Part shown: in pieces, positions 10,345-21,789 of the stretch | How positions within the stretch are numbered: the first letter of the stretch is position 1 | Layout: the number at the start of each line of letters is the position of its first letter | Assembly: GCF_026151205.1 (NCBI RefSeq) | Contig: NC_087081.1 | Location: 13,992,340-14,056,339, forward strand | Direction: 5' to 3' | Source: Bolinopsis microptera | Lineage: Eukaryota > Ctenophora > Tentaculata > Lobata > Bolinopsidae | Length of the DNA stretch: 64,000 nucleotides | The notes under the pieces: model-generated | Told to the model about the DNA's origin: nothing | What the model saw: only the letters and a program-made list of their open reading frames with translations | Databases searched by the model: none | Program-made: the position numbers and the translations under genes

Positions 10345-13077
10345 CCCCCTGATATAACACCGTGTAATAAGTCAAGATGTCTCACCTGTAAACCATTCAG
10401 GTCAAGTAATATTTTCACCAGTTACGTTACTAATAATTCTTTCATGTTAACTCACTCTGAATCCTTTTCTTGTAAATCTTCTTCTATTATCTATCTCCTC
10501 ACTTGTTCTTGTGGTATTCAATATGTTGGGCTCACAGAACAGCGCCTTAATGAACGCATGAATGGACACCGTGCTTCGGTTAAAGCCGGCAAATCCTCCT
10601 TTGTCCATGACCACTTTAATACTCCCGGTCATAATTTTCATGACGCCTCCATTCAAATTATTGATTTTATTGACCCTTCCTCTACTGAAGACCCTCGTCT
10701 GGCCTTAGCTGACAGGGAACTTCTTTGGATTAATCTCCTGAGCACTGCTCACCCTCTAGGTCTCAATGACAACGTAAAAGGTTCTGGTAATATTTCTAAA
10801 AGCAACTTTAACGATATTTATTTTAAAAATAAAATAAAAAGATATAAAAGAGGACATGGCAGAAAAAAGAAAAACAAAAGCCATGAAGATAGAATATACA
10901 AAAGGACTCTCACTTTAAGAGAGATTGACAATAAATATGAAAGTTTAAAAAGAAAAATGTCTGAAAGCAAATACAGCTTTTATAAAGATATAAGTAGCCT
11001 TCAAAAAGGCGAGCTCAAGCAACTTAGCTCTCATTCCCTCTGCAAATCTGGAGCCATTTTCCTTGTTATACAATCTTTTGCTGGCCAAGACAGCACTTCT
11101 TCTCCTAATATCACCTCTGTTAATAGCGAGTTTATCACTTTTCACTATTGTTCTAAAATATTTGATAAACTCCGAATAGAATCAGTCATTCGTGACTCTA
11201 GGATCTTGACTCTTCTCCCTCCAAACCTTACGCCTTTCCTTCCCTTAAAAGTTTACTATAAGTACGATATTCCTGTCGGGCGTAAGCTTTTTAATTATAA
11301 TAGATTCCTTAAATCACTTGATAATACTACTATTTCCTCCATCCTGGAAGGTGATTGCCCCTGTTCCAGTAACCCTTATTGCTATCAGCCTCGAGGCCAC
11401 ATCATCACCGGTGACCTTGCTTTCATTGAGCACGAGGATTTAAGAGGCATCATGAGTTACGGTACCAAATTTAGGGAACCTGTGTCTGTTCCTCCTGAGC
11501 AAATCTTGGAGAGCCTCAACGAGTGTTCAGCCAACTTCGCCACCCGTATGGCTAGGAAGCATGGACTTTCATGTTTGGAATTCCAGGATTGGAAAGATGA
11601 GGTCTCCCGGATCTTCACCAATCGCCTTAACTTCCTCTCCTCCTCCCCTAATAACTTCACTCCCTACAATTCCATTCTACAAAGGGATGATGTTAAATCT
11701 TATCTCGACAGTCTTTCTTCTTCTTTTATTATTTGCTCCGTAGATAAAGCTTCAAATAATTATGTTTTTGTCTGAAAGAAGTTTTATCTTTTAACCCTTC
11801 TCAACGAACTTGGCTACGATCTCACTTCTCTAGAGTGTCGTGGCAATTCTACTTATCATCCGGTTAACTCTGTAGAGGATGATATTATTCAGGAACATGT
11901 GAACTTCATTAAAGATAACTTTAATATTCGTGTTTCCGAGGACAACCTTTGTCTACCGAGAATCTTTTGGATTCCTAAACTTCACAAGAATCCTTATAAG
12001 TCTAGATTTATAGCTGGGGCCAGTAAATGTACCACTAAGCAGATATCAGTTGTAGTCAACAAAGCTTTAAAAGTTTTAAAAGAATACTTTTCCAAATACT
12101 GCAACTCTATCTACAACAATACTGGAATTAACTGCGACTGGAGCATTAACAGCTCTAAACAGTTCCTGGAAAGGCTGCCTAGACTAGAGATTTTTAATAT
12201 GCAGGTATACGACTTTACCACTCTGTATACCAATCTAGACCTTCAGGTTGTACAGTCACTGCTTTTCGAGCTAATAGATCTCCTCTTTAGTAATACGAAT
12301 AAATTTATTTGTGTTTCTCTGTATAAGAACAACAATTTTTTCTCTAAAAAGGAATATAACGGATACTTATGTTTTTCTGCTGATAAACTCAAAACAGCTA
12401 TTACATTTATTCTGTTTAACACTTTTGTTTGTTTTGGGGATCAGATTTTAAGACAAACGAAAGGCATTCCCATGGGAGGGAATTCTAGTAGCCAGTTCGC
12501 TGATCTTTCGCTAGGGAAGTGTGAATTCAACTACATGACACGCCTAATCAAAGAAAAGAAGTTCGGTCTCGCTAAGCTCCTCTCAAGAAACTGCAGATAT
12601 GTCGACGACCTCAACACCATGAACTATTTGCATTTCTCTAACCTAATCAGGTCCATTTATCCACCTGACCTGCTTATGGAGAGGAGTGGTGACGACAATA
12701 AGTCCGTAAACTATCTCGACATCAACATCTCGATGAATAACTCCGGACACGTCGCCACCAAGCTTTACAACAAACTTGATGACTTCAACTTTCCTGTGGT
12801 CATGTACACCTTTCCTAACAGTAATATTTCCTCTTCTGTTGGTTATAATGTTTTTTACGGTCAGGTCCTTCGTTACTCTTCCATTATCTCTGACCTTGAT
12901 TCTTTTCTGTGTTCTACCAACACCCTTTATAGGACACTTCTTTCAAGATGTTATAATGACAGACTCCTGAAGAGTAAATTCAGAAAGCTTCTGAAAGACC
13001 GACCTAGTATTCTGTACAAATACAGTATACTTGATGTCAGCGACATCCTTGACATCACATTTAACGTGAACAGGTGA
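10345..13077 (+). CDS. Naiad-type Penelope-like element ORF: N-terminal GIY-YIG endonuclease + RT, one in-frame UGA
   Basis: One reading frame runs from 10345 (after a TAA at 10342) to the TGA at 13075, broken only by UGA at 11773-11775. Order: Cys pair CLTC (10378-10389) and His residues (VHDHF, TPGHNF) fitting the CCHH endonuclease motif; GIY-YIG core IIYLLTC/QYVGLT (about 10480-10535); a lysine-rich linker; a CxC motif GDCPC (about 11353); then RT with FWIPKLHK, motif A YDFTTLYTNLD, motif B QTKGIPMGGNSS and catalytic YVDD (about 12598). N-terminal endonuclease plus a CxC linker defines the Naiad/Chlamys clade; canonical Penelope elements have the endonuclease at the C-terminus. The 5' end is missing, and no convincing start codon precedes the zinc-binding part. 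RT catalytic residues are intact. The UGA sits in NNYVFV-UGA-KKFYLL, and the 41 codons between it and the next Met stay open. It is either a selenocysteine codon or a single nonsense change. Confidence 0.88.
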
Positions 13078-13103
13078 TCACTGACGAGTGATTGCTAGGG
13101 GGT

Positions 13104-13156
13104 CTTGGCACATTAAACCGGTACAGGTATTAAACCCCCGAAACCGGTGTGCCAAG
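13104..13156 (+). repeat. Hairpin in Naiad 3' region
   Basis: CTTGGCAC (13104-13111) pairs with GTGCCAAG (13149-13156). ACCGGT inside each arm can extend the stem past an asymmetric bulge. It begins 27 bp after the stop codon. It does not match the spacing of a SECIS core by eye. Confidence 0.65.
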
Positions 13157-13419
13157 TCATCTGCTGATGATGTTCACATAACATTATTTCCTCTCTCCTT
13201 TATTCCTTCCGTCTTTTCTTAAACTTACAGTTCAGTTACTTTATTTCACCAGGTCTACCTAAGGATCAATTATTCTTTGGTGGGGTTTCACTTCTGGTAT
13301 TGGCTTCATTCCCGTTCCTTTTCCTTATTCTTTATACTTATTTTTTTATATAGTTTAATGAGATTGAAGTTTGATAGAAGTTACACCCAACATTCAAAAT
13401 TGGTTTAAAGGAATGCTTT

Positions 13420-13743
13420 TACTTTAAAAGCATTTCTCGAATGTCAACTGATTCAGTCCAATTTTTATAATTTAAATGGAATACTAAACAATCCCATAGC
13501 GTTTTTCTGGGAAATGAAAAATACAGACGTCTTAAACCGTTGGAATTGGATCAGACATCAAAATATCTTAATTAAACTTTGTTACTTTAAAAGCATTTCT
13601 CGAATGTCAACTGATTCAGTCCAATTTTTATAATTTAAATGGAATACTGAACAATCCCATAGCGTTTTTCTGGGAAATGAAAAATACAGACGTCTTAAAC
13701 CGTTGGAATTGGATCAGACATCAAAATATCTTAATTAAACTTT
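13420..13743 (+). repeat. 162-bp tandem duplication
   Basis: Copies 13420-13581 and 13582-13743 start TTACTTTAAAAGCATTTCTC and differ at about one position (ATACTAAAC against ATACTGAAC), so the duplication is recent. Each copy contains loosely inverted ends (CTGATTCAGTCCAA and TTGGAATTGGATCAG). It may belong to the Naiad element's terminal repeat structure or be independent. Confidence 0.9.
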
Positions 13744-13925
13744 GTTAAACTCGTTCAAAATGCACTATAAAAATGTTTTTAAATAGAATTGGCGTGTACA
13801 AAATTAAAAATATTGTTTCCATTTCCTATTACCTTAATTTGTAAACGCAGACGCTATAAGAGTTGTAAAATACATTTTTTTAAAGAGGCTGGGACTAGAT
13901 GGCTGACAAGAGGATAGCGTAAATA

Positions 13926-14811
13926 CCTTATCGGACCTTATTTGGACGGACATTACATGAACGGACATAATTGTGAACGGACATTAATATGAACGCTCGA
14001 AGGCATTCAAAACCATAAAAAATCCGAATTTTTTCAATTTTTTGACTTTTTTTAAATTTCAGCAAATGATTTTTTAATCCATTTTTCATACAGTAAGTAA
14101 GAAAAGCAGTCATTAAGCAGTAAAAATGTTAAAATATGTGTACATGATCAGTGTCTAATATCACATATCATCTTCATTAAATGGGTTTTCGTGCATGAAA
14201 TAGTCCATGCTTAAACAAGCATCAGTGATTTCTAGCTTTGTGGAAACCTTTTTTTATCAAACTACCCCGGTCCTGCATTTCATTGTTAACTTTTAGTTTT
14301 ACAAGCCATTCGGCGTGAAGTGGTTTCATCTTAGACAACTTTAGGTTAACCTTAACATCACGTAGAGCTTTCCTAGCACTGTTTCATTACCTCCCCTCAG
14401 TAATATGAACTATAACAACGTCGGACAATGTCTAATATCTAGAGGCTGGAACAAGTTTGTCATGTTGGCGGGGACTAGCTCATGAACTATGTTATTGTTG
14501 AGTGCCATAATTTTGTTGACTTTTTTCCGCCAAGTGACCCTTGAAAACATCATATACTAGTAGTAGTAGAGTTTTCTGTGCCTCCGGCAGACCAAGGAGA
14601 ACCTTTCCGTCGTTAACTTACGGCACAATAAAGTTCTCAAAGTTGTCATATTCTGGACAAAAAGTTCGAAATGGAAAAATTTTTGAAAAATTTCAACGGA
14701 CTTTAACTTGGACGGACATTAATTGAACGGACTTTATTTGAACGGACATTAAGATGAACGCTAGAGCCTCCAGCGTTCAAGTAATGTCCGTCCAAATAAG
14801 GTCCGATAAGG
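13926..14811. mobile_element. Non-autonomous DNA transposon, TA-flanked, about 0.89 kb
   Basis: The TIR starts CCTTATCGGACCTTATTTGG and continues identically for about 31 bp; the inverted copy ends at 14811. TA flanks both ends (13924-13925 and 14812-14813). Subterminal regions repeat the motif GAACGGACATTA several times on each side, as transposase-binding arrays often do. No transposase ORF. The superfamily is not certain. Confidence 0.85.
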
Positions 14812-14813
14812 TA

Positions 14814-15840
14814 TGCTCTGACTACCTATAAGTAGCTGGATGTGGCATCTCTCCAGGAAGAGGTATCCATGTGGAGATGATAAAGGTAAAGTGGTTTGAG
14901 GAGGAGTTGATATATGCCCAATTTTTGAAGGATAATAACCAAAGATTTAGATCAGCTAAAGCAGCACGAAAATATGCATTAGGTCATGGTCACTCCGATT
15001 TGATTTATTTCCCCGGGCACAATAAAATACTTATTAATTTGCGTCTCTCAAAGTTTACAATAGTAGCAATATGTTGGTTGTCAAAGACGACATTGACGGA
15101 GAGGTAATATTCATTATTCCTGAAGGTATTTCGTCGTAGTGATCGGGTGCCCATATCATATTTTACAGCTGGGGCAATATTTTCAAACGGTTATATTTCA
15201 TAATCATTTATTGCTGTAGTATGCAAAATTTGAAACATATCTAATTTTAAAAAGTTGTGCAATAGCTGGACAGTGGACACTGTCCAAAAAAGTTACCAAT
15301 TCGTTGAAAAAAGAAGTGAGAGACAGTCTCCAATTCGCCGCGATTGCATCAATAAATAAACAGTTTATTGCCCGACGCTGCCCGGCAGTGGGCTGACACT
15401 GGACAAATTAAATCGGTCCATAAGTTAGTCCATAAGTCGGTTCATAAGTCGGTGCTAGGTTTAAATGGTAAAATTAAATGTCAAGTGTGTCTAGGTGAAG
15501 CTATAGAATTATCGTCAGCACCGTTTATCAAAAATCACTTTATATAATAATACCAGTCAGTCAGTCACCCGGTCACCGTCCAATTCTCCGACTTGTCGGT
15601 ATCAGGGAACCGTAAATTTACTGACTCTAGTGTATGACAGAAATATTATTATTATCAAATAAAAGTTCTAAACAACGCCCAAGTTCAATCTCTCCCTAAA
15701 ACAAATAACTAAATATCACAGAAATAACTTTATAAAACAAATCTCACCGTTTTTAAATCCTGGCTGACAATCAAGCCATGAGAGTGATCTACAATAACGC
15801 ATTATATCATAGATCTACAATATCCCTGTTACGGACATGG
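14814..15840. other. No recognisable gene
   Basis: A 78-codon open frame at 14871-15107 (MEMIKVKWFEEEL...) has no similarity I recognise and no supporting context. The rest is AT-rich, with short TCAGTCAGTCA and CATAAGTCGGT repeats near 15420-15570. Confidence 0.4.
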
Positions 15841-15844
15841 TACT

Positions 15845-15955
15845 GCAGGGTTAAAGCACTTTCTGCCTGTACCGACGACAGGGTTAAAGCACTTTCTGCC
15901 TGTACCGACGACAGGGTTAAAGCACTTTCTGCCTGTTCCGACGACAGGTTATGAA
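15845..15955 (+). repeat. 33-bp tandem repeat, about 3 copies
   Basis: The unit is ACAGGGTTAAAGCACTTTCT then GCCTGTACCGACG. Copies are nearly identical. A single diverged relative (GTTAAAGCATTTTTGCCGATGA) lies at about 17137-17160. Confidence 0.85.
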
Positions 15956-16774
15956 ATTGATTGCATAAAGGTTAATAAAGGGAGCCAGCACATCTAGTAA
16001 AGTATAGGCCAGGTACACTATATAGGTGCTGCGCTCACTTTGACAAGTGGTGCGATTTGAAGATTTAAATTAAGGTTAAAGTGAAGGCTTCACGGGTTAC
16101 CGAGCTGCACTATCTCGACATGGGTCGTTGAACCACTACACTAACTTCCGAGGAATAACGGTTATGATTTACACGGTTATAATTTATAGGTTATAATTAT
16201 ACGGTTAAATATTCGCGAGAACACCAATACATGTCAATATTTTATGATTTGTGCATATATTCGACAACGATCATTAATTCAATTTTATCTGTACAAAACT
16301 AAAAATTGATCAATCCACAATTGATATGTATTTCGATTGTTCTGGTTCTAAGCGAGGAAAAGTGTGAGTGGTGTGATAAGAGTCCTGGTAAGTGTGATAT
16401 GAGTAGTGTATGGAGGGATCAACTAAAGGCAAAGCTCAGATGCGGAAATGATAATACTTAGAGATATAGTAATACTAATAAAGAGCTAAAGCAGAATGAA
16501 AATAAATATTGGGTCACTGATCTGGTTTGCAGCGTATAGTAGCTGTTCAAGTATTACTGTGAATGTATATGTGAATCTATATTTATGAGCATAACGCATC
16601 AGCAGTAACGCAGTGCTTTTAAAATATTTTGACGCGTGTTCAATATTTTTATGTCTGTCAAGAATCTACCCAATTCAATTTACGAAATTAATAATAGAAT
16701 GACAAACATAAAATCAAATTCGATTTGTTTCAAGAAGTCACTGCGGGGTTAAAATTAAATATTTTAAATTACTC
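15956..16774. other. No recognisable feature
   Basis: AT-rich intergenic sequence; no long open frame and no clear repeat. Confidence 0.4.
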
Positions 16775-16787
16775 AATAATTTAATTA

Positions 16788-16847
16788 ACGGGTGATACTC
16801 GTAAAATAGAACAACTCGGCGCGCGTCCTGGTAGGTTGTAAACTTAC
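16788..16847 (+). mobile_element. Tiny element copy 1 with 13-bp target duplication
   Basis: The element reads ACGGGTGATACTCGTAAAAT then AGAACAACTCGGCGCGCGTC then CTGGTAGGTTGTAAACTTAC. AATAATTTAATTA lies directly on both sides (16775-16787 and 16848-16860). Same family as 19319-19409 and 21708-21789. This copy lacks the middle part present in the others. Confidence 0.8.
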
Positions 16848-16860
16848 AATAATTTAATTA

Positions 16861-18680
16861 GTCTAGCTCTGGGTTTATTTACCTAATTACCAAGTATACC
16901 AACATGTTGGATAGTTGGATGCATTAATATTAATTATAGTAATCAAATTCCTCAACATATATTAATATTATAGACAGTTCGATTATAATTACCAACCCAC
17001 TCAGATAACTTTAAAGTATATCCTTGTGTTTATAAAAAATCTGGCTGCTTTTGAATCGTGCCTATGTATAGTAGCTATAGCAACGCGCCAACGCGTGATC
17101 ACGCGGTGAATCTGTCATGCACACGTACATGGTTAAAGTTAAAGCATTTTTGCCGATGACAGGTTGTAAGATTGCAATCTTGATTAACCCAGTATAGAGG
17201 TTGTCTCACAAAACACCAATTATCGAAAGTATCAAGGAACTTTATTGACGTATAAGGCAATTTACAGATCTAAATTTTTGTGGTAGTCATGGCTAGGATG
17301 ACAGCTGTTGCTTCATCCAGGGTTCCACGACGCGACATTATCATTACCATCTTTGATTATAGATTTTAGTGCCTTAAGCTTAATAACTGATAGGGAATCA
17401 GATCACGATTAATTGAGATCGAATTTCGTAGAACATAGAAATTAGGGTGAGAATTTAAAACAAAATTATCTCCAAAAACAAATAACAAATAAAATAAATT
17501 CATGGTGAATAAAATTTTACTTTATGATCACTTATCCAAGGAGTTTAGATTTTAGAAAAATGTACGCAATAAGCCACAGACTTCTCAGATTTTGCCTAAA
17601 TAAACGTAAGTAGGCCTTAATTAATAATTATGCATACATGTAGCCAAAATTTGTCAGAGCGCACTCCAGACTCAAAGAGTGACAAGTGAGAGAATACTGT
17701 ATTAGCAGCTACTCCTCAAACAATATCACGTGGACTCAATATCTCAATATCAATATGCACCACAGTGCTCGTTGACCCATTCCCACCCCAGGATTAATAT
17801 GATTGATTTAAGAAAACGGCAATGTGACCATGCATCCATGATGTCCACATCGTCACCTAAAATCTACATGGCAGGACGAGTGATAAAAGATAAAAAGGCG
17901 GTTCTGCCGTTTTCTGACACATGTGTTTTCAGACTATTTTTCGAAATTCTGAATTCTTTAGCCCAAATTTATTTTTTGGGCCAAGAACTAGTTATCGTCG
18001 AAAATCATTGGAAACCATTAAAACCTATTATTGCCAGCCCCCAGAAACCCCCTCTTGAGACCGCTTAAAATGCCAAAATTTGTCAAAAGTGCTTCAAAAC
18101 CTCAGATTGTTGAGTGGTATTTAAAAGCTTTTAAGGACTTTGGTCAGAAAACAGCAACGAATTGGATTTAGAGGCAGTTATACTTGGGATTATAACCATC
18201 ATGGCTCTAGCTGGAACAGTTCTGGAGAGAATTTATTCTTGCATTTGCTCTAAATAAAGTTTAGGGGTATAATATATGATGAATACTTGGAAATCGCATT
18301 ATACAAATCGCATATAATTATAATTATGCTTTCTAAGTATTCACCTTGATCAATAGTGTGGTAATCAAGTTTATAATTTTATCAAGTTTTACAAAGTTTT
18401 CAAAAAGGGGAAAAGAACTGATAAGTAGCCTGATGACGAACAAAAAGCCGGAAAATGAAATATCTAAGCAGTAAGCAGTACCGAAATGGAAAAGGCTGGT
18501 TAATGAAAAGTTGGGTATAAAGATCAAAGAGGGAGAAGCCGGGGAGTTGAAGAATGAGGGGGGGGGGGGTTGGGTAGGAGAACAGAAAGGTCCATTACAC
18601 ATTAGCCATTTGTGCGTTAATTTAGCTTAAATTAATAAAATGTAAGTCAAATATGATACCTGGGACAGCTAAAAAACACA
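16861..18680. other. No recognisable gene; unassigned 112-codon frame
   Basis: The open frame 17730-18068 encodes 112 residues with no domain I recognise. Low-complexity G run at 18559-18570. Otherwise AT-rich, without repeats clear to the eye. Confidence 0.4.
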
Positions 18681-18689
18681 ACGGCTTTC

Positions 18690-19027
18690 TTAGCTAAATT
18701 TTACCTGGGATTTTACCTGGGATTGCAACTTTGATTAATTACTCCCACAACTTTAATCGTGTATTCGGTGACGTGATCAGAGGCAGCTGCAGCCCGTGAT
18801 TCAGGTTATCCTTAATTTAGAAAATGGAGCAGAAAGAAATTAAATGGAGTGCAGTACTCACGCAAAGCTGCGCCGTTTAAAGAAAATGCTGCGATATTTC
18901 AAGTGTAACTGCATGAATGTCTTTCAAAATTATCAAACCTAAATAATTTCGCGGCAAAGTAGCTCCCTTTAAAGCTTTAAGCTACACAGACTATAAACTT
19001 TAAAATGATCACCACGTCACTGAATTT
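18690..19027 (+). repeat. Left arm of a 0.34-kb inverted duplication
   Basis: Matches 20966-21303 in inverse orientation over about 338 bp with few differences. Shared landmarks: TTTTACCTGGGATT doubled, GGCAGCTGCAGCCCGTGAT, GCGCCGTTTAAAGAAAATGC and GATCACCACGTCACTGAA. No reading frame is shared. The arms could be termini of a 2.6-kb element or a plain inverted duplication. Confidence 0.9.
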
Positions 19028-19318
19028 ATTAAGCATAAAGATCCATTACCTACTTCGTCTTCATTACGAAGTGGAGGGACGCATTCAGCTGGAATAGTGT
19101 AGTGAAGTAGTTAAAGACCCAAGCTTTATTTTAGCTGGTTTCCTCAAAAAGTGGCCTTGATTGATGATGTCGCAACCCTTCCAGATCGTTTCTCTGCGAA
19201 TTTTGACAAAGCAATAATCTCGATGCGAAGCAAGAATGCTAGTTTGCGCGGCGCGTCGAAGCGTCGAAGCCCTCCAAAATATGGCCAAGAGCAATATTTT
19301 ACCTTTCAACTTTAGAAA

Positions 19319-19409
19319 TTAACGGGTGATACTCGTAAAATATCTGTTCCATATATTGGACCGTCGACGAGTCCAACTCGGCGCGCGTCCTGGTAGGTTG
19401 TAAACCTAC
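19319..19409 (+). mobile_element. Tiny element copy 2 with 11-bp target duplication
   Basis: 91 bp starting TTAACGGGTGATACTCGTAA and ending GTAGGTTGTAAACCTAC. AACTTTAGAAA lies on both sides (19308-19318 and 19410-19420). It contains CTGTTCCATATATTG and GTCGACGAGTCC, absent from copy 1. The terminal GTAGGTT/AACCTAC can form a hairpin. Confidence 0.85.
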
Positions 19410-19420
19410 AACTTTAGAAA

Positions 19421-20965
19421 CTGATTGAGCTATTATTAGATCGTTCTGCAGCTCATAGCTTGCAGTATAAATACATGAAATTTCCGAACTTTCCCTGGCC
19501 CTATTCCCCAGCAACTTGAACTATAGTAACCGATTGGTCAGTTAGCAATTCCATATTAAAGACTCGCATGACCACTGGCAGCTAAAATGCTTTTAGAATA
19601 ATTTAATTTGAATACTGCACACTGCACACACTACCCGACGATGTAATATTAATAATATAAGTAGAACGTGGTGTTTTAGTTTACATGTCGATAACGCATC
19701 AGCATGGCACCAGTATCTAGTTTTATAAAATCAGCTCTATTTACCCGGGGAATAAAGTAATTAGGGAAAGAATATCATAGTCCGTGAGTTTGTTAAATTT
19801 ATTTATAGGAATGTGTTGACCTGCACAAAAAAAACCTAAATATCCCGTTATATACGATTGTCAGATAACTTTGCATTTGGAAACCTCGTGCTACCCCCTC
19901 CCCTCCCCCCCCCCCCCCCCCCCCCCCTAAATAGTTTAACCAGCACAAGAGGATTGATATTTGAATAATTCATGAATGCAAACTCTTCATTAAATTTAGA
20001 CTGGATTGATAAAATATTCTCAGGTCGTTTATCTAAAAAGCTAAATGATCGTTTAATCTTAAACCTTTGCAGACAATTTGTCTGACAAGGTGAAGCATTT
20101 AAGTTAATACTATATGGGGAAAATCCGTTAAGAACTGGAATATATGGAAGTGGAAGCTTGATATATAGCCCAACGGCAAGATACGCAGTTATAGATATAA
20201 TCGCGCTGGCTGATTGTAGAATGCTGTTTTAAACTAGTTGGAATGTTGGATACACAACCGCCAATATGCGTATAGTCACGGTCACACCTTGACGGATGTT
20301 ACTCGTCTAAATTTCTTCGAAGTAGTGCGCGCCGCTTTCTTCTCGAAATATGTTACTTGTTACTGGCCCAACGGCAAGTGACGGCGCCGGCGGGCCAAAT
20401 CATTAACATAATTATTACACGGACATAATAAGGTCCGTGTAGGCCTTACACTGTGCTTTCAGCAATACTCATAATAACAATGGTCAATGTAACACCTCAA
20501 CACGTGTTTTCAGTTGTAAGTTTATAACTTACAGACCGTAAATTATTAGATAAGATGATGAAGATATTCGACCCCAGCAAGAATAAGATAACACGCCAAC
20601 TCAGGCGGCTCAGCTATAGTTTTAATTTGAAAGATATCTAACACGATTATAGACTGGTGCAGTCAAGGAGGTGGTCCGCAGATTGCGTGATGGCCGTTGC
20701 ATGAAGAATTGAAGATGTACATTTCTAAACCTCTCAATCAATAGGTTCAATACTCAATAGGTGCCCCACGAAAAACCTCACCGAACCTCCACGCGGTGTG
20801 TGGTGGGTGGCTCGAACGGGAGGTGCATGGGTGTTTCTAACCTATGCAAAGGAAGGGACTAGCCATCTCTACAACAAGGAAAGGCTCTTATAGCCTCTAC
20901 TAACCTTAGAACCGCAGCATAACCGCTTTTCCCACAGGCAAATAACACCTTCCGCAGGAAAGTTT
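19421..20965. other. Spacer between inverted arms; GC-richer block at its end
   Basis: Contains a C homopolymer (19893-19927) and mostly AT-rich sequence. From about 20760 to 20955 the composition turns GC-richer (ACCTCCACGCGGTGTGTGGT, GAACGGGAGGTGCATGGG). That block has no long open frame and looks like part of an unrecognised element. Confidence 0.4.
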
Positions 20966-21303
20966 AAATTCAGTGACGTGGTGATCATTTAAAAGTTTAT
21001 AGTCTGTGTAGCTTAAAGCTTTAAAGGGAGCTACTTTGCCGCGAAATTATTTAGGTTTGATAATTTTGAAAGACATTCATGCAGTTACACTTGAAATATC
21101 GCAGCATTTTCTTTAAACGGCGCAGCTTTGCGTGAGTACTGCACTCCATTTAATTTCTTTCTGCTCCATTTTCTAAATTAAGGATAATCTGAATCACGGG
21201 CTGCAGCTGCCTCTGATCACTTCACCGAATACACGATTAAAGTTGTGGGAGTAATTAATCAAAGTTGCAATCCCAGGTAAAATCCCAGGTAAAATTTAGC
21301 TAA
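20966..21303 (-). repeat. Right arm of the 0.34-kb inverted duplication
   Basis: Inverted counterpart of 18690-19027. Differences include a 2-bp change near the outer end (GATCACTTCACCG against GGTGACGTGATC on the other strand). Confidence 0.9.
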
Positions 21304-21307
21304 AAAC

Positions 21308-21695
21308 TTAACAGACTCTAACACGCTCACAGGCCCCCACATGACGTGTAACCCCAGGATTTGGTTTTGGATCGGACACTGAAAACAACGATAGAGGAGC
21401 GGTCTACACGCTCACAGGCTACCATGTCTCGTGTAACCCCAGGATTTAACACGTTCACAGGCTACCATGTCTCGTGTAACCCCAGGATTTAGCACGCTCA
21501 CAGACTACCACGTCTCGTGTAACCCTAGGACTCACTTAACAGACTCTAACACGCTCACAGGCTTCCACGTCTCGTGTACCCTAGGATTTGGTTTTGGATC
21601 GGACACTCAAAACAACGATAGAGGAGCGGTCTACACGCTCACAGGATACCATGTCTCGTGTAACCCCAGGATTTTACACGTTCACAGGCTACGAC
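21308..21695 (+). repeat. About 42-bp tandem repeat array, irregular
   Basis: Repeated ACACGCTCACAGGCTACCAT then GTCTCGTGTAACCCCAGGAT, about seven copies with variants. Two longer variants carry GGTTTTGGATCGGACACT followed by AAAACAACGATAGAGGAGCG. A further copy of that longer variant at 21795-21860 lies beyond the tiny element inserted at 21708, so the insertion split the array. Confidence 0.85.
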
Positions 21696-21707
21696 GCTTC
21701 GTGTACC

Positions 21708-21789
21708 TTGTAGGTTTACAACCTACCAGGACGCGCGCCGAGTTGGACTCAATATATGGAACAGATATTTTACGAGTATCACCCGTTAA
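21708..21789 (-). mobile_element. Tiny element copy 3 (inverted) with 8-bp target duplication
   Basis: On the minus strand it starts TTAACGGGTGATACTCGTAA and ends near GTAAACCTAC. CGTGTACC flanks both sides (21700-21707 and 21790-21797). It is inserted into the 42-bp repeat array. It lacks the GTCGACGGTCC segment of copy 2. Confidence 0.8.

Larger units (their letters stand above)
10330..13165 (+). mobile_element. 5'-truncated Naiad (Penelope-like) retroelement
   Basis: Element body around the ORF. The 5' limit is set by loss of coding similarity near 10340. The 3' limit is uncertain; a structured region (13104-13156) follows the stop, and a 162-bp tandem duplication begins at 13420. It is oriented head-to-head with the GPCR gene and lies within about 170 bp of its start codon, so it may supply or disrupt promoter sequence. 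Confidence 0.7.

Noticed and set aside
13164-13170. Hammerhead core CTGATGA near the Naiad 3' end (also at 18430 and 24200)
   Set aside because: No properly placed GAAA and stem II/III at 13164; the other two have GAAA but only two-base stems. N-terminal-endonuclease Penelope elements are reported to lack hammerheads.
13078-13180. SECIS element for the Naiad UGA
   Set aside because: A good hairpin exists at 13104-13156, but the UGA/GA quartet and apical AA are not at the required spacing; a dedicated search is needed.
17730-18068. 112-codon open frame as a gene
   Set aside because: No recognisable domain, no repeat in related sequence and no splice context.
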